Numbered from the stretch's first letter, positions 46,730-58,717 are shown. The stretch: 64,000 nucleotides of DNA from Ophiodon elongatus (GCA_016806645.1 JACSYO010001998.1:354501-418500); one strand, 5' to 3'. The notes: a model not told the origin generated them from the letters alone. Numbers and translations are program-made.

Positions 46730-48395
46730 TACAGGACAGGCAGTCCTATTAGTGCTGATCCAGTGTCACCCAGTGGGCCATGCAGACTGTGATTATTCAG
46801 ATGAGGTACTTGTTAAGGCAGCTCACTGATCAGACGTGTCAGTTGCTGTGACTGCAACATTGATAATAGACTGAGGCGAATTCACAAGAGGATTGTGCAG
46901 CTTTGCGGCCGCCAAACCTGCACAAATAAGACAAAGAGAAACCGTATATTCGTCGAAGCACTTGTAAAGGGTGAATGCACCCTTCACTGCGCTGCCAAGC
47001 GAACGGCGTCTCGGTGCTCCTGTGCCATTTGCACGTATTTAAATGTGGTAATAGGCAGACATTTGGCATCAAATTGGCCCCTTTCTATGCAAATGAGCCT
47101 CATCGCCAGTGAAATTATTAGCGTCTCCAGAGAGCTGGTGGTAACTGAAGCACATATACGAAGCCTGTCACGCCCAGACCTTCCTTTGTACTGCACCCTA
47201 TCGCCATGCATTGCTCAAACTCATTTATTTTGGAATGTAATGAACGTCCTGCCATGAAAAATAGATGAATAAAGCGCGTCAGTCTTTTTTCCTATCATTA
47301 TTCAAGAGCGTGTTCTTTCAATTTGAGCGAATTACTCATTTATTTCACTCCAGATTTTGTAATGCTTTCCCCTCAAAGCCCGGTCTTCACACCCAAACAG
47401 GCCCTGCTTGCACGTGGATTTGCTCTGATTTTGCTCAAACTGTACTTGCTTGTATAGATTTGCTGCACTCGAGCTTCAGCCCTTCTCCTCACAGGTTGCT
47501 TCTGTGTGCTTGTCAAACATCTGCTTTCGCATTTTCTCCTCAGTTATTTTTTTTGTGTGCACCAACCCTGACAAAATTCCCCAACTAATAGAACGCCAGC
47601 TTTAGTGTTGACCAATGAAATGATTCTGACCTCGTCATTTGCTTTACTTCTTAGAGCGTCCCTGACGAGCACTAACTCTTTAACCTGATCCTCCAAGGCT
47701 TTATTATGGACTTCCCTTGCTTTATTTCTGACTTTTGGAATAAAATCACAGTATACCAGCTTTCATATATATATTTTTTTAATAACCACAATGGCTACTA
47801 GTACTGTATCCAATTTATTTATTTTGTCATCGTTTCCAGCTACATACAGAGAGCGCACCGTTAGCTTTGTGGTGCTAAGAAAGAAAGACATGAATGTAAA
47901 ACAAGATTACGACACAAAAGTCTCTGTCCACAAAAGAGGTCAAATTGCAATCAGCTGCAAAATTGGTGTGGATGCGTTTGTGCTGCATTATCAGAAGTGC
48001 AATATTTTTTCGGAATCAGACCTTGAGATGGGGAACATAGCGGGTGTTAATGATGCAAAATGTTGCAACTCATGGTGCCGGCAGTGGCCACAATCCATTC
48101 TTTGTGAATTCGCCCCTCAGTGTGTTGCTTTTGCAGTGGACTTGCTGTGGAAACAAACTCTGTCTGGAGACAGCTCTGCAGTTGGCTTAAAGTATGATTG
48201 TTGCACTTTTGCCCTATGGGGAACATCTGTTTGTTTTTTGTCTCCATATTACCTTTTGTTAAAAAAAAATGTTTAGTAACAGCTGCTCTCCAAAACTGCT
48301 TGGTTTTCCCAGACAGTATCAGCCTGATAAAGGGCCGAGGTAACACACGTGGACAAGAGAAGAAAATGGGCGTGTGGCACGACAGTTGCTGGTTG
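46730..48395. other. Unassigned sequence with a complex block
   Basis: The stretch 46880-47260 is complex and repeat-free. It carries an octamer (ATGCAAAT, about 47087-47094) and homeodomain-type words (GAAATTATTAGCG), and is a candidate conserved non-coding element. The 161-codon plus frame at 47791-48276 has no recognised domain or splice sites and is not called as a gene. Confidence 0.3.
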
Positions 48396-48398
48396 GAA

Positions 48399-49635
48399 TC
48401 AACTATCTAATGATGTGGTTTCTCTTGATGGCATTGCCCTGGCATCCAGCACCACCATAAAGAATCTCGGAGTTGTCTTTGATCAGGACTTGTCCTTTAA
48501 CTCTCACGTAAAACAAATCTCAAGGACTGCATTTTTTCACCTACGTAACATTTCAAAAATCAGACACATCCTGTCTCAAAGCGATGCAGAAAAATTAGTT
48601 CACGCATTTGTTACTTCTAGACTGGACTACTGTAACTCCTTATTATCAGGCTGCTCTAATAAGTCTCTTAAATCTCTCCAGTTGATCCAGAATGCTGCAG
48701 CTCGTGTACTAACAAAAACTAAGAGAAGAGATCATATTACTCCTGTATTAGCTTCTCTTCACTGGCTCCCTGTAAAATCCAGAGTCAAATTTAAAATCCT
48801 TCTCCTCACCTACAAAGCCTTAATTGGTGAGGCACCATCATAGTACCATATTTCCCCACTAGAGAGCTGCGCTCACTGAATGTGGGGCTGCTTGTGGTTC
48901 CTAGAGTCTTAAAAAGTAGGATGGGAGCCAGAGCCTTCAGTTATCAAGCTCCTCTTCTATGGAACCAGCTTCCACTTTCAGTCCGGGGGGCAGACACAGT
49001 GACCACATTTAAGAGTAGACTTAAGACTTTCCTCTTTGATAGCGCTTATAGTTAGGGCTGGCTCAGGTTTGCCCTGGTCCATTCTTTCCAGCCCCTTGAT
49101 ATGCTGCTATAGGCCTAGCCTGCTGGGGGACAACTTAGGATACACTGAGCTCCTCTCTCCTTTTCTCTCTCTCCTTTTGTATGAATTCATGTTCTATAAA
49201 TGCACATTACTAACTCTACTTCTTCCCTCGGAGTCTTTGTGCTTTCTCGCCTCTCAGGTTTCCACGAATCGTGGTTGCATCTGGACCCTGGTCCTGCCTC
49301 CTGGTTCCTTCCGTGGAACTGCTGACGCACATTCTTTTCTATTTTATGTGAATTCAACGTGTTGTAACTCTGTTATGCTGTTCATTCTGTACACATGACA
49401 TCTATTTTCGTACTCTGTCCATCCTGGGAGAGGGATCCTCCTCTGCTGCTCTCCTGAAGGTTTCTTCCATTTTTCTCCCTGTTGATAGGGTTTTTTGGGG
49501 GAGTTTTTCCTGAGTCGATGAGGTTCTGGGACAGAGGATGTCAGTGTGTACAGATTGTAAAGCCCTCTGAGGCAAATTTGCAATTTGTGATTTTGGGCTA
49601 TACAAAAATAAATTGAATTGAATTGAATTGAATTG
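48399..49635 (+). mobile_element. L2/Maui-type LINE, 5'-truncated, with 3' tail
   Basis: The insertion retains only the last part of the reverse transcriptase gene, the 3' untranslated region and the tail. From about 48400 it reads SNDVVSLDGIALASSTTIK, NLGVVFDQDLSFNSHVKQIS, LVHAFVTSRLDYCNSLLSG, LQLIQNAAARVLTKTKRRDH and LHWLPVKSRVKFKILLLTYK. A stop occurs at 48841. The remaining C-terminus follows in another frame (GARAFSYQAPLLWNQLPLSV) to the natural stop TAG at 49053-49055. The 3' region ends with GATTTTGGGCTATACAAAAA and an (AATTG)5 tail (49611-49635), the hallmark of this fish LINE group. The catalytic YADD box lies upstream of the truncation and is absent. Dead on arrival, as most LINE copies are. 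Confidence 0.92.
49611..49635 (+). repeat. (AATTG)5 LINE tail
   Basis: Pentanucleotide repeat at the 3' end of the L2-type LINE. It marks the end of the insertion. Confidence 0.92.
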
Positions 49636-49639
49636 GTTC

Positions 49640-50370
49640 CATCCCAGTTAGTGTCATCGAGTAAGAATGATGGCCCAGCAGCTTGGGCCATTTTCTGACA
49701 AAAAGCCTCAATGTGTATTAGTATTCCAGCTTCGATCTCATTTAGTATGTGATGTTTACATGGAACATGACGGTTATTCATATTCCGTATACATGATTCT
49801 AACAGCATCCAGTTTCCTCGTCATCTCGCCCACTATGTTCTGTACAAATGTCCAGAAAACTGGACAAGGCGTTTACATGACCCAGTATCCTGGTTTCTGT
49901 TGGAGTACTTCTATGTTGCATGTCTAGGTTTCTGAAATTTGGATATGATGTTTACGTGCTCAATATATAACCGGGATGCTATGCATGTAAACTTACTCTT
50001 ATTCAGACTCATGAGGTTGACCCAAAGATGTGCAGATCTGAAGACAAGGCAAGCTATGATTGATCAGAGAATTTAGAACCTTGACAAATGAATCGCACAT
50101 GGTTACCATGCAGTCTGATCTCGATGTGAGGAGCACTGACAAGCAAGCTATTTTAACATTGAGGTATGATAACTCGTTGGTTTATAAGAGTCGTCATTTA
50201 GGAATTACATATTCTCTAAACAAAGACCCCAGATTTCATGTATGCGCAATCAACGATTGGTCTATTTCCTGTTCCAAGAAACAACCTTTTACAGTAGGCA
50301 GCATCATTTTGAGATGAGAGCAACTCATAAATACTTATGAAGTGAATATTATAGATAGATTATGTTTTAT
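49640..50370. other. Unassigned sequence
   Basis: A plus frame at 50060-50317 has no recognised similarity. No repeats were noticed. Confidence 0.35.
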
Positions 50371-50374
50371 CATG

Positions 50375-50505
50375 GTTCAAGGATTGAGGTTCAAGGATCA
50401 TTCTTTTGTCATTCTCCAGCACAAAGGTTGCACAACAAAATGCAGTAGTTAATTTATGCTACCCAAGAAAAACATAAGCAGAAAATAAACAATAGTGCAT
50501 TCCTG
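50375..50505 (-). mobile_element. LINE 3'-end fragment (TGCATTTYGTTG type)
   Basis: On the minus strand it contains CTACTGCATTTTGTTGTGCA, ACCTTTGTGCTGGAGAATGA and CAAAAGAATGATCC. The same order of blocks (TGCATTTCGTTG, then TNTGNNCAATGACANTAAAG) is seen at 54815-54880 and 55285-55350. This is the polyadenylation-side end of a fish LINE, here without coding sequence. Confidence 0.5.
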
Positions 50506-50509
50506 TGTT

Positions 50510-51505
50510 GTATTTAAAAAATGTGCATGTGAAGTAATGTTAATATATGCAAAAGAATCACTGGTGAACTCTCTGGGCAGATACTATTTTCGGCATCTTC
50601 CGACAAAAATTTCAGGAAACATTTTCCATCAACTTTGACTTTGTTGGCACACCAAGCATCGTTGATGTGAACAGAGTCCGCCCCCTTTTGTCCCACCGGA
50701 GTCCTGCGCTCTGTCCTGAGGTCCGCCCGTTAAAAGTGCAGCTGGATCCGGGATGCCACAGTGGAGCCCGGTCTCTGAAGATGTGGGCTCAACAAGGCTC
50801 TACCTCCCGTTGGCACGTTAGTCTGAAATCTGATTTCATCCACCTTGTTTGCCTGCGAGCGGACATTAGACGGCCAAGTGCAGGCTGGGTAGTGGAACAG
50901 CCTCGGGTCCTTGCGGGGTCAGGTTCCGGTGGGGTTTGGTCCGGCTGGTCGGAAGATACCGCGGGCGTTGATTGTCTCAAGGTCCACTACACTTTATCCA
51001 ATCCCCACGCTTCCTTTTCCAATGTTGACGAGTGTATCTCTGTCATATGTCATACAGGCTCCAGACAACAAATTCAAAAGAATATTTGCGAAGATCATGG
51101 GAGCTACTGGCAGCTGCAGCTACGCTTGTTATATATATATGAGATAGAATATGAAGAATAGAATATCTCTTATTTGAATAATGTTTGACCTTATTATAAT
51201 TTAAAAATAGATGTAAATGAATTCCTCCGATAATGAGCCCGACTTTTATGTAAACACAAAATGTGCAGATGCACACGTTGCATCGTTATATATTCATTTT
51301 AAACGTGAAGACAATGCTTTGACACACGCGCACACACACACGCGTAATGGCTGATTTGTTGTCACTTAATAAGGGCCACAGTGGGAAGCATGACTATTAC
51401 TTCTCCTCTGTTCCGTTTGCAGCAGGTGGGCTGCAGACGTCTGATTTTAACAGGAAGCGTACGACTGCAGCCAGTTCCACTCACATCATCTCCTGAGAGA
51501 ACACT
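50510..51505. other. Unassigned sequence with a GC-richer part
   Basis: The block 50660-51000 is GC-rich. Its 164-codon plus frame (50667-51161) matches no family I know and runs into simple AT sequence at its end. Confidence 0.3.
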
Positions 51506-51507
51506 CA

Positions 51508-51509
<2 letters not shown>

Positions 51510-51554
<45 letters not shown>
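51510..51554. repeat. (CA)n microsatellite
   Basis: A 45-bp uninterrupted CA run. Confidence 0.95.
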
Positions 51555-51556
<2 letters not shown>

Positions 51557-51559
51557 CAG

Positions 51560-52204
51560 AAGGTCACATGTACAGCAGGTGATACAGGTCGGCCTGAAAT
51601 AGCAGCGGTGTGTCGAAGGCTCTCGGTAAGTGAGGCGTTGTGCGGAGCCGTCATCTCCGGAGCCGCCTGGTCCTGTTCCGTACGGAACTCACAAGGTTCT
51701 TATCGGAGCTGTCAGCCCGACACCTCTACGAGAGGAGCTCAGGTGATACTTTCATGACGAGTTCATGGCAACTGAAAGTTGCCCATGCCTTGTGAATCTC
51801 AGCCTATAATGTAGTCTTATCTTTTTGACAACATTGATTTTGTATACAGGTTTTTTTTTTCAGGCTTTATTGCGGTGCAGTGACTCTTTGCAAACATGCC
51901 GCTGCACACGGCAGCCGATTGTCCTGCAGGGCTCAGTGGCTCGTGACAGTGTTAATTTGGGTGGACATTCCTGTATATAGAGAGAACGTCTCTCTGCTGT
52001 TTTTTTTTGAGAAAGCTAAATATTGTGTCTCTTCTTGAGAGTTATTATTTCTCTAATACAAGCAGAGCTCACGATCAATTTCATTTATTGCTGTGTATTG
52101 AATACGATGTATTCAGCAATACATGACATTTTGGAATGAAACTTTATTTTCCCACTGTGGCCTCCTCTGATCACTCCACTGGCTCTCTGTCGCTGCCAGC
52201 ACCC
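51560..52204. other. Unassigned sequence
   Basis: Complex sequence with CpG words at 51600-51730. No recognised gene. Confidence 0.35.
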
Positions 52205-52330
52205 AGTTGAAAACTCTGGTGGTAGAACAAAACTGCATTGTCAATTATGTTTCGAGGGAGAAGTATTCTCTCCCAAATTAAGTTTGTTCTTGATGTATCA
52301 CAAATATGTTTCTAATCATAATGGAAAGCA
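52205..52330 (+). repeat. Dispersed repeat family A, copy 5 (fragment)
   Basis: Contains AACTGCATTGTCAATTATGT, TTCGAGGGAGAAGTATTCTC and GATGTATCACAAATATGTTT, matching the left third of copy 7. It is cut off after CTAATCATAATGG. Confidence 0.75.
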
Positions 52331-52339
52331 AAATTCAGA

Positions 52340-54370
52340 CTTATTTTAATGTATGTCCTTTACTTAAATATCCGAACAAATCTACTTAACTCAAGCCAAA
52401 TCATATTTTCACTAACCCTCACCAAGTATCAGCTGTTCTGTGTCCACACGCTGTCCTTATACTCGGCCTCGGCCACGTAGTGCACCATTTATTAAAAAAT
52501 ACCTTAAGGATTCCAGGGTAGACAAGAAATTATGTACTTTTGTTTTATGACCTGTTTTGGAAATATCGTCAGTGATGACTGAGGTGTGATTCAGTCATTG
52601 GGCCTCAAAAATTGGGTAACAAAGTCTACGAGGATCATACATGTTGCACACATATTCTTATAGATTTTGGTCCACATAAAATAAAATGTGATTAGAAATA
52701 GCAAATAAAAATATTTTTTTATCTTGTTCATTCTTGCCTGATACCCCCCACCCTACAAAAAAAAAAAAAAACAGCCAATGATTTGCTTTTGATCAAAGTA
52801 GATGGCACTAGTGCATGGCGTCCTTTGTTTTTGTCAGGCAGGTTGCCGCCTGGATGTGCAGCACATGTCATTTCAGATGTGGATGCACCGGTGCCCTGCT
52901 GCTGTCGGCTCCTTTAGGCCTGTCACCCCACATCTCAGTCAACCGTCCTGCTCCCTGAATACGTGCTCATGGATGAAGAGGAAGAGGGAAAACCTGGGCC
53001 TGCTGACATGTTGATATTTTAAGATTGTCACCACCACCAGGATATTATGGAGTTCCATGTTCTATGTTAGTGTGTGTGTGTGTGTGTGTGTCCGTCCTCC
53101 TTCCAACATGGGTGAGCTTTGGACAAATGAGGACGGCCTAGAAATGGGATTATTGTGCCGACTTAACATTTTAATAAGCAAAGATGTGGAAATCGGGGAA
53201 CTCCCCGAGACTCCGGGCCCCAAGGGTGTCACACATCCGTATTTTGGGAAACCACTGGGCTCGATAATTCGGAAACAGCGAGCTCAGCTCCCCATTTTGA
53301 ACTCCACCTGGGTGCTGAATCCAACGAATAAACATCCCCCCGTGATAACGAATCCGGGACAGCGGTCCCATACTACTTATTATGCAACGCCGCCCTGGTG
53401 TCTCTCCACGTTCAACGGCAGGGAACGAGCTGTGCGACAGATTAATACAGAGTGTAGCAGCATGAAGAACAAGCACATCCAGAAACTTTTTTCCTGAAGG
53501 ACACCTTCAAAGACGAATTAGCCTGCGGAGGAAAGTCAGGGAACGCCTCTTCCCATTAGAGCCTTAATTTATTTTCTGAAAGTGCAGAGACGACATAAGA
53601 TACATGTGCCCGTCATGCGTAAGTGAGTTGTCTCTTAACTAATCAAGTCGCGAGCTCTGGTCTGCTGGGCTTCTTATCTTTATTCGCAGACTGAAGCAAA
53701 GCTGGTTTGTCTGTCCCGCTTGAGGGACATTCTGACTGTCTGTCTTACCAGTCTCTTTTGTCTTTGCCTTATTTTTTCATCATACATCTGTGACCTCACC
53801 ATTATGCCCGGCAGCTGGCAGAACGTGGATAAGACGCCCACACGTTATGTTAGTGAGATGTGGACTTTTCTTATTTCTCTCTTTTTACATTTTTCAAAAG
53901 TAAAATAAAAAGGGAAAAACTATTTTTTTTTAATGAGGCTGTCTTGGCATGTTGAAGAGCAAATGTGTCCTCTTGAAGCCCCTCAAACGTGTAATCAAAT
54001 CAGCTTCAGCCATAAATAGTCATAACTGTAATAAATAAGCAACAAACCCACTCAAAGTTTCAATAGAAAAAACATCCTTTGTCGTCATTTATTGAGAGTT
54101 TAACGGTCAACAACTCAATGAATCTGCTTCAACGGGACAGTGTGGGTGTGGTTTGATGATTCCAATTCAAATGTTGCTCATGGAAGTATGTTTTTCCAAC
54201 TGAGACTCGCCCACTTTTAACCAGCAAGAAGAACATTGAAAAAACAAACAGCCTGAGCACACGGAAATATGTTGAATGAGTATGACCTCGAAACAGCTCT
54301 TGTCATTGACACGTAGATGTCATGGAAACAATACCAATGGAAGGAGCTTCTGACATTATATAAACAGAGA
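52340..54370. other. Unassigned sequence with a complex block
   Basis: Holds an A run (52759-52772) and a TG run (53070-53091). The block 53100-53700 is complex and CpG-containing, with frames open on both strands (plus 53057-53497, minus 53476-53171). It has no recognisable protein similarity and is a possible conserved non-coding element. Confidence 0.3.
53070..53091. repeat. (TG)n microsatellite
   Basis: A 22-bp TG run. Confidence 0.9.
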
Positions 54371-54374
54371 GAAA

Positions 54375-54600
54375 GACAACCTACAGTGGGTGGGATGGGA
54401 AGTGGTCTTTCAACCAGAAGGCCGGCGTTCGTGTCCCAGAGGGTTGTTGAGTTATTGTGTAGTTACATTAGTGATGTTCACAAAGTGTTTTACCTATTTC
54501 ACTTAGTTTACGTACTTTTTAAATCCACCACGATGTTTAGTTACCTAAACGCAACGCTAGTTTTGTTCCCTAAACCTAACATTTAATTGTTTCTGTTTTG
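54375..54600 (+). repeat. Dispersed repeat family A, copy 6 (fragment)
   Basis: Contains GGTGGGATGGGAAGTGGTCT, TTCAACCAGAAGGCCGGCGTTC followed by GTGTCCC, and CCTAAACGCAACGCTAGTTT then CCCTAAACCTAAC. It corresponds to the right part of copy 7. Confidence 0.65.
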
Positions 54601-54814
54601 TGCCACCGCCACATAAAGATGAGCTGTGAAAGGGTTATGGTCATTTCACATAAGTCTGTGAGATCATGTTGAACCCCGCCCCCCCCCCACCCCTAAATGC
54701 AGAAAGCGCTCAAGTGCAAGAAACACAACCATCACTTTGGCAGAAAATCCATACTAGTTGGGAAGCCAATCACGTTCTAATGTTCACCTTAAACAAGTGT
54801 GAAGCCTGCACAAG

Positions 54815-55137
54815 TTCACAAAGTTAATTCATTGTCATTTTACAACGTGGTTGTGCAACGAAATGCAGTTTGTTGTCTACATAAGAAAATACACACACAA
54901 AAGCCAAACATAAACACAAGAACATATCATATGTGGCGGGTGGAGGATGAGTTAGTAGGAGAACTTGCCACAGGATTTTGCCTTCTCAAGTTTCCTTAAG
55001 AAGTACAGCCGTTTATGAGCTTTTGTCACCTGGATGGAGATGTGTGAGGACCACGTCAGGTTGTTTATGATGCTGAGTCCCAGGAACTTAAAACACTTGC
55101 TCCACCTTGGCTCCATTGATATTCTCCACTGAGACAT
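54815..55137 (-). pseudogene. LINE reverse transcriptase C-terminal relic with 3' end
   Basis: On the minus strand, VENINGAKVEQ and, one frame over, FKFLGLSIINNLTWSSHISI followed by QVTKAHKRLYFLRKL (about 55120-54975) match the end of the reverse transcriptase of a fish LINE that differs from the L2 copies above. A frameshift separates the two blocks. Downstream on the same strand come AACTGCATTTCGTTGCACAA and AAAATGACAATGAATT, the LINE 3' end. Upstream domains are missing. Clade not determined (Rex1- or CR1-like are possible). Confidence 0.7.
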
Positions 55138-55284
55138 TTTGTTTCCGTAATAAACAGTATTTGCTTATTCAGAAGCTGTAATAAAAAAGGCAAGAAAAAA
55201 ACAAAGAAAGATCAAGTCAGACGTGTCATAAAACATCTTTTTTTTAAGATTATTCTTTTGGTGTTTTGACAATGGTGAAGGGGA

Positions 55285-55440
55285 TCCGATCAGATTGAAC
55301 TTTACTGTCATTGCACAGAGTACAAGTACTAGGACAACGAAATGCAGTTTTAGCATCAAACCAAAGTGCAAAAAGATGCAGTAAAAGTGCAGTGCAATGT
55401 GCCAGATAAATAACTGTATAAATAACAGTATGAGTAGTAT
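55285..55440 (-). mobile_element. LINE 3'-end fragment next to the previous relic
   Basis: On the minus strand, AAACTGCATTTCGTTGTCCT, CTCTGTGCAATGACAGTAAA and GTTCAATCTGAT. It has the same end type as at 54815-54880 and lies only about 150 bp away in the same orientation. Confidence 0.6.
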
Positions 55441-55444
55441 ATAA

Positions 55445-57040
55445 TAGGATGACATACAGCAAATGGCTGTGGGTCAAACCGAAACCCGGGCTGCTGTGGT
55501 TAGGACTCAGCCGTGGTACATGGGCGCCGGCTCGACCACGTGAGCCACGGAGAACTCCCTCTTAAAACATTTATTAATCAAACCAAAACTGATATGAAGC
55601 TTCAGCAGCCTTAAATCAATAGGTATCTTTGTCCTGTCTGTACAGTCTGTATAAGTTTCTTCTTCGTGTAACGATCAGCAAAATCATCTGTGCAAAGTTT
55701 AGTCAAAACAATAGACCTGCATACTCCCAGTCCTCCATTTCACAATTGGATAACAATGACGAGGACAAAAAGTGTGTTAGTGATTCATCAAGTTTAAACT
55801 GATACGAATGGCTTACAGTGACAAATCATTTACCATTCAGCTCCAGCGGCACCTTTGATCCAGGCTATTTGCAGTAATGATTTGTGGGCCTCCCCCCGGC
55901 CAGTGGGCGCGTTGTTTAACAAGTGGCATTTGGCATTCAGAATAACTTGTACATTGATGGAGTGGGCTTGTTTTTGGCTGAATAGATGGAAATGGATCTG
56001 GGAGGTGAGGGGGGGCAGGAAACCTTGATGTGTAATTTGCTGCTCGGGTGACATTTGGGAACCAGCAACTCCGGGAAAATGACTGTGAACAGTCTCGAGG
56101 GAGCACATGGCTCAATGCGGTGTGAAACACTTCAAATGAGCTAGTCTGTACAAAGTTTAATGTAAACACATGGAAAAGCAAAAAATGCTTCGAACTAATC
56201 AGAACGTCCACACCCGAGGCCGGCCGTCATAGAGAGGGGGGAGACGCTAAGACCCAAACAAACTGGGGTCATGGCGTTGCACTCGGTTGTTCACGCAAAA
56301 CAACTAAGTTATTGTCTGATTAAAAAATAGAGCTTGAGCGAGCACTTAAAATCCTGCAGAGTTTAAGACCTTTGCATCTGGCCAATCGTTTGGCAGCTTT
56401 AGAAACTTACCAGAATTGTCAAGCAAGCAGAGCATCAGATCATGAGAGGAATTTTTCGTGTCCAAATCAAGTGAGCAAATCACTGTGGGTGAAAGTCGCA
56501 CACGGCTCTCTGCTTCTGTGTCAGGCTCGCATAAACAGGAAGTGACTCTGCAGAGCGACATCTAGGCTTTCAGTTTAAAATGAAGGTGGGTTGTACGATG
56601 TAAAGCTGAATTAAGCCCACAACAACACCTCCAGAGGGCTCGGCGGAAAGTCCTGGCACCAGAAGCACCCACCTCCACATCAGCTCCCATTAGGATGAGG
56701 GGAAAGCGGAGTGGGCACCTCTGGATGTGTGTGTGTTCATCGCCGTCATCACGGACACGCTGATTTAATGCCCTCCTGGAGACGAGGATGTGTTTCTTCT
56801 GTGGCCAGCAAGTCTGCTGGCTGTTGATGTGATGCCAAAGTTGTGTTTTTGTTTCTCTAATAACACCAACCGTCAACCATTTTATTATTGATGTCTTTGT
56901 GTCTTCCTGTCTTGTAAATAAACTGTTACAACTGTTACAACAGCGTTCGAAAAATAAAAGTTACGAAAGCAAAAGGCATGTGGTAGAAATATTACGGAAT
57001 AGCTCAGTAACTTATTACATAGACTTTTAGATGGTCTGTA
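55445..57040. other. Unassigned sequence
   Basis: No gene. Minus frames of 92-124 codons at 56211-55830 overlap each other and have no recognised domain. A 104-codon minus frame at 56876-56562 is likewise unrecognised. Confidence 0.35.
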
Positions 57041-57085
57041 GTGTGTGTGTGTGTGGGTGTGGGGTGGGGGGAGGGGGGGGGGGGG
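57041..57085. repeat. (GT)n run passing into a G tract
   Basis: GT units to about 57060, followed by TGGGGTGGGGGGAGGGGGG and more G. It is able to form a G-quadruplex. Confidence 0.9.
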
Positions 57086-57284
57086 CTTGTGATGCATCAC
57101 TGAATTAGATCTAGCTCGGGGTAAATCGATCTTACTTGCTATATGACATTAGCTAATGGATGTATTTCACTGCAGTGGAAGTCCGGCTTAGTACACAACA
57201 GCCACAGAGGAAATCTTGTTCAGTGTGAGGGGGACCGTGGAAGTGTGCCGCAAGAATCGGGAATATTCCTACAATGGACGTAAG

Positions 57285-57570
57285 CAGCCTGGTCTCCAAA
57301 AAAATTATGTTCCTATGCAACAAAATTGCATTGTCAATTACATTTCAAAAGTATGTATTTTATTCTGAATTACGTTTGTTTTTGGTGTCCCACAAATATG
57401 CTTAATCAAATTCCATAAAAGGGCCGAGGTCGGGTTGGATGGATGGTTGAAACACGGGACATTCACCCAGGACACCGCTGTTCATGTCTTGTGTGAAACC
57501 AAAAGTGGCATATACTTATTTTTCATGAAACCTACCCAAACTGTTTTGCTGCCGAGACCGAAACGTAAAT
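57285..57570 (+). repeat. Dispersed repeat family A, copy 7 (reference copy)
   Basis: The most continuous copy: GCAGCCTGGTCTCCAAAAAA, TTATGTTCCTATGCAACAAA, ATTGCATTGTCAATTACATT, TGTCCCACAAATATGCTTAA, GGTTGGATGGATGGTTGAAA, CACGGGACATTCACCCAGGA, CACCGCTGTTCATGTCTTG, then TTATTTTTCATGAAACCTAC. No coding frame. Confidence 0.8.
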
Positions 57571-57574
57571 GAGA

Positions 57575-58020
57575 GTGCAGTTTCAAGCGTTAATATGAAT
57601 AGATCTAGAAATGTTGATTTAGAAAGTAGTTTTGGTTCAGAAGCGTCGAGATTTAATGCATCTGTGATTTTTGCAGAAACGTACCATGCCAACGTTTTAT
57701 TCAGGCGACTGGGTTGGATGTAAGTTCGAGGCAAAGGCATCAATAAAAGAGTATCAGTCTAAACCAGGTATAAGCTGAAATAACTGGTTATTGGTGGGGA
57801 TCAGTATTATGTGGGGACCACACTTCAGTGTGTGAAATGTGAAAAATGAATGAGCTCTATACATGTAAACCCACACAAATGGTGACACACTGCTGCTGGC
57901 TGCTATGGGGTCTGTTAGCTCTTCGGGAAATGATGTTTCTCATAAATAAAAAAATGATGGGCTATTCAATCTGCACATAAAGTGGGTTTTATAGAAGGCA
58001 GGACCTCTGTTGGGAAAACG
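57575..58020. other. Unassigned sequence
   Basis: No gene or known repeat was recognised. Confidence 0.35.
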
Positions 58021-58025
58021 GCAGT

Positions 58026-58140
58026 CACACACACACACACACAACCTTGTCCATCTTTGTGAGGACACTCGTTGACTTAATGCATTATCTGGTCCCTCAA
58101 CCATCACATCTAAATGCCTGACTCCAAACCCTTTCCCTCT
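58026..58140 (+). repeat. CA run with GAGGAC-type flank
   Basis: An 18-bp AC run followed by CATCTTTGTGAGGACACTCG and TTGACTTAATGCATTATCTG, text common next to CA runs in fish and related to the repeat at 3960-4265. Confidence 0.6.
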
Positions 58141-58144
58141 CGCG

Positions 58145-58270
58145 GTGCAACATAATAATAATAATAATAATGCATTTAATTTGTAACGCACTTTTCATTC
58201 ATAAAGAATCTCAGAGTGCACAGAGCCAGTACATAGTACATAAAACAGACTATATTTAAAAACATAGTTA
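58145..58270. repeat. AAT run and interspersed-repeat tail
   Basis: AAT units (58152-58171) are followed by GCATTTAATTTGTAACGCAC, TTTTCATTCATAAAGAATCT and CAGAGTGCACAGAG. This resembles a fish repeat with CACTTT...AGTGC ends. The family was not resolved. Confidence 0.5.
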
Positions 58271-58327
58271 AAACAGACTATAATAAAGAAAGACATAGCT
58301 GACAGATTTAACACAGAGTAAAAAAAC

Positions 58328-58425
58328 GGATCGTAAAACTCACGGTCCGGATCCTATCGTTACGGATCGGATCACGGATCGGATCAGCATAAAAGAAAAA
58401 TATAACTTTTCGAGATCCCTAGTCA
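58328..58425 (-). repeat. GGATCGGATC block, possible hAT end
   Basis: Contains CGGATCGGATCA twice in tandem and further CGGATCGTAAA/CGGTCCGGATCC words. Read on the minus strand it starts TAGGGATCTCGAAAAG (from 58421), a TAGGG-type hAT terminus. A related GATCCATACGGATCACAGTG lies at 58690. No paired end or duplication was found. Confidence 0.35.
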
Positions 58426-58717
58426 CAGTACTAATTTGCAGATCACTGATCATCCATATTGGCAGATCCATATCCCTTTTTGTTTGATTATAGAAGCTAC
58501 AAGGCTCCATCCGTCCCAAAAGTCAGTGTAGACCATCAATAATTCTAAATGTTGTCCTTTCACGTAGTTAGAATCATCTATTGAATATCGGCGGATAACG
58601 ATCGTCAGTAAAACTTTATTTTACACTGTGGTGCTTAACGTTAAACGTCATTAATCCGCGTTTCACACGCGTGCCGAACCGCGAGGGGGGATCCATACGG
58701 ATCACAGTGGTCCGTTA

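Noticed and set aside
47791..48276. 161-codon plus-strand frame
   Set aside because: No domain, no homologous wording, no splice or promoter context. It starts in AT-rich text and ends in an A run, so it looks like a chance frame.
50667..51161. 164-codon plus-strand frame
   Set aside because: No recognised family. The last part reads through TATATA-rich text, and a GC-rich block easily gives a long chance frame.
53057..53497. 146-codon plus-strand frame starting in a TG run
   Set aside because: The first residues come from the microsatellite and the rest matches nothing. Kept only as a possible conserved non-coding block.
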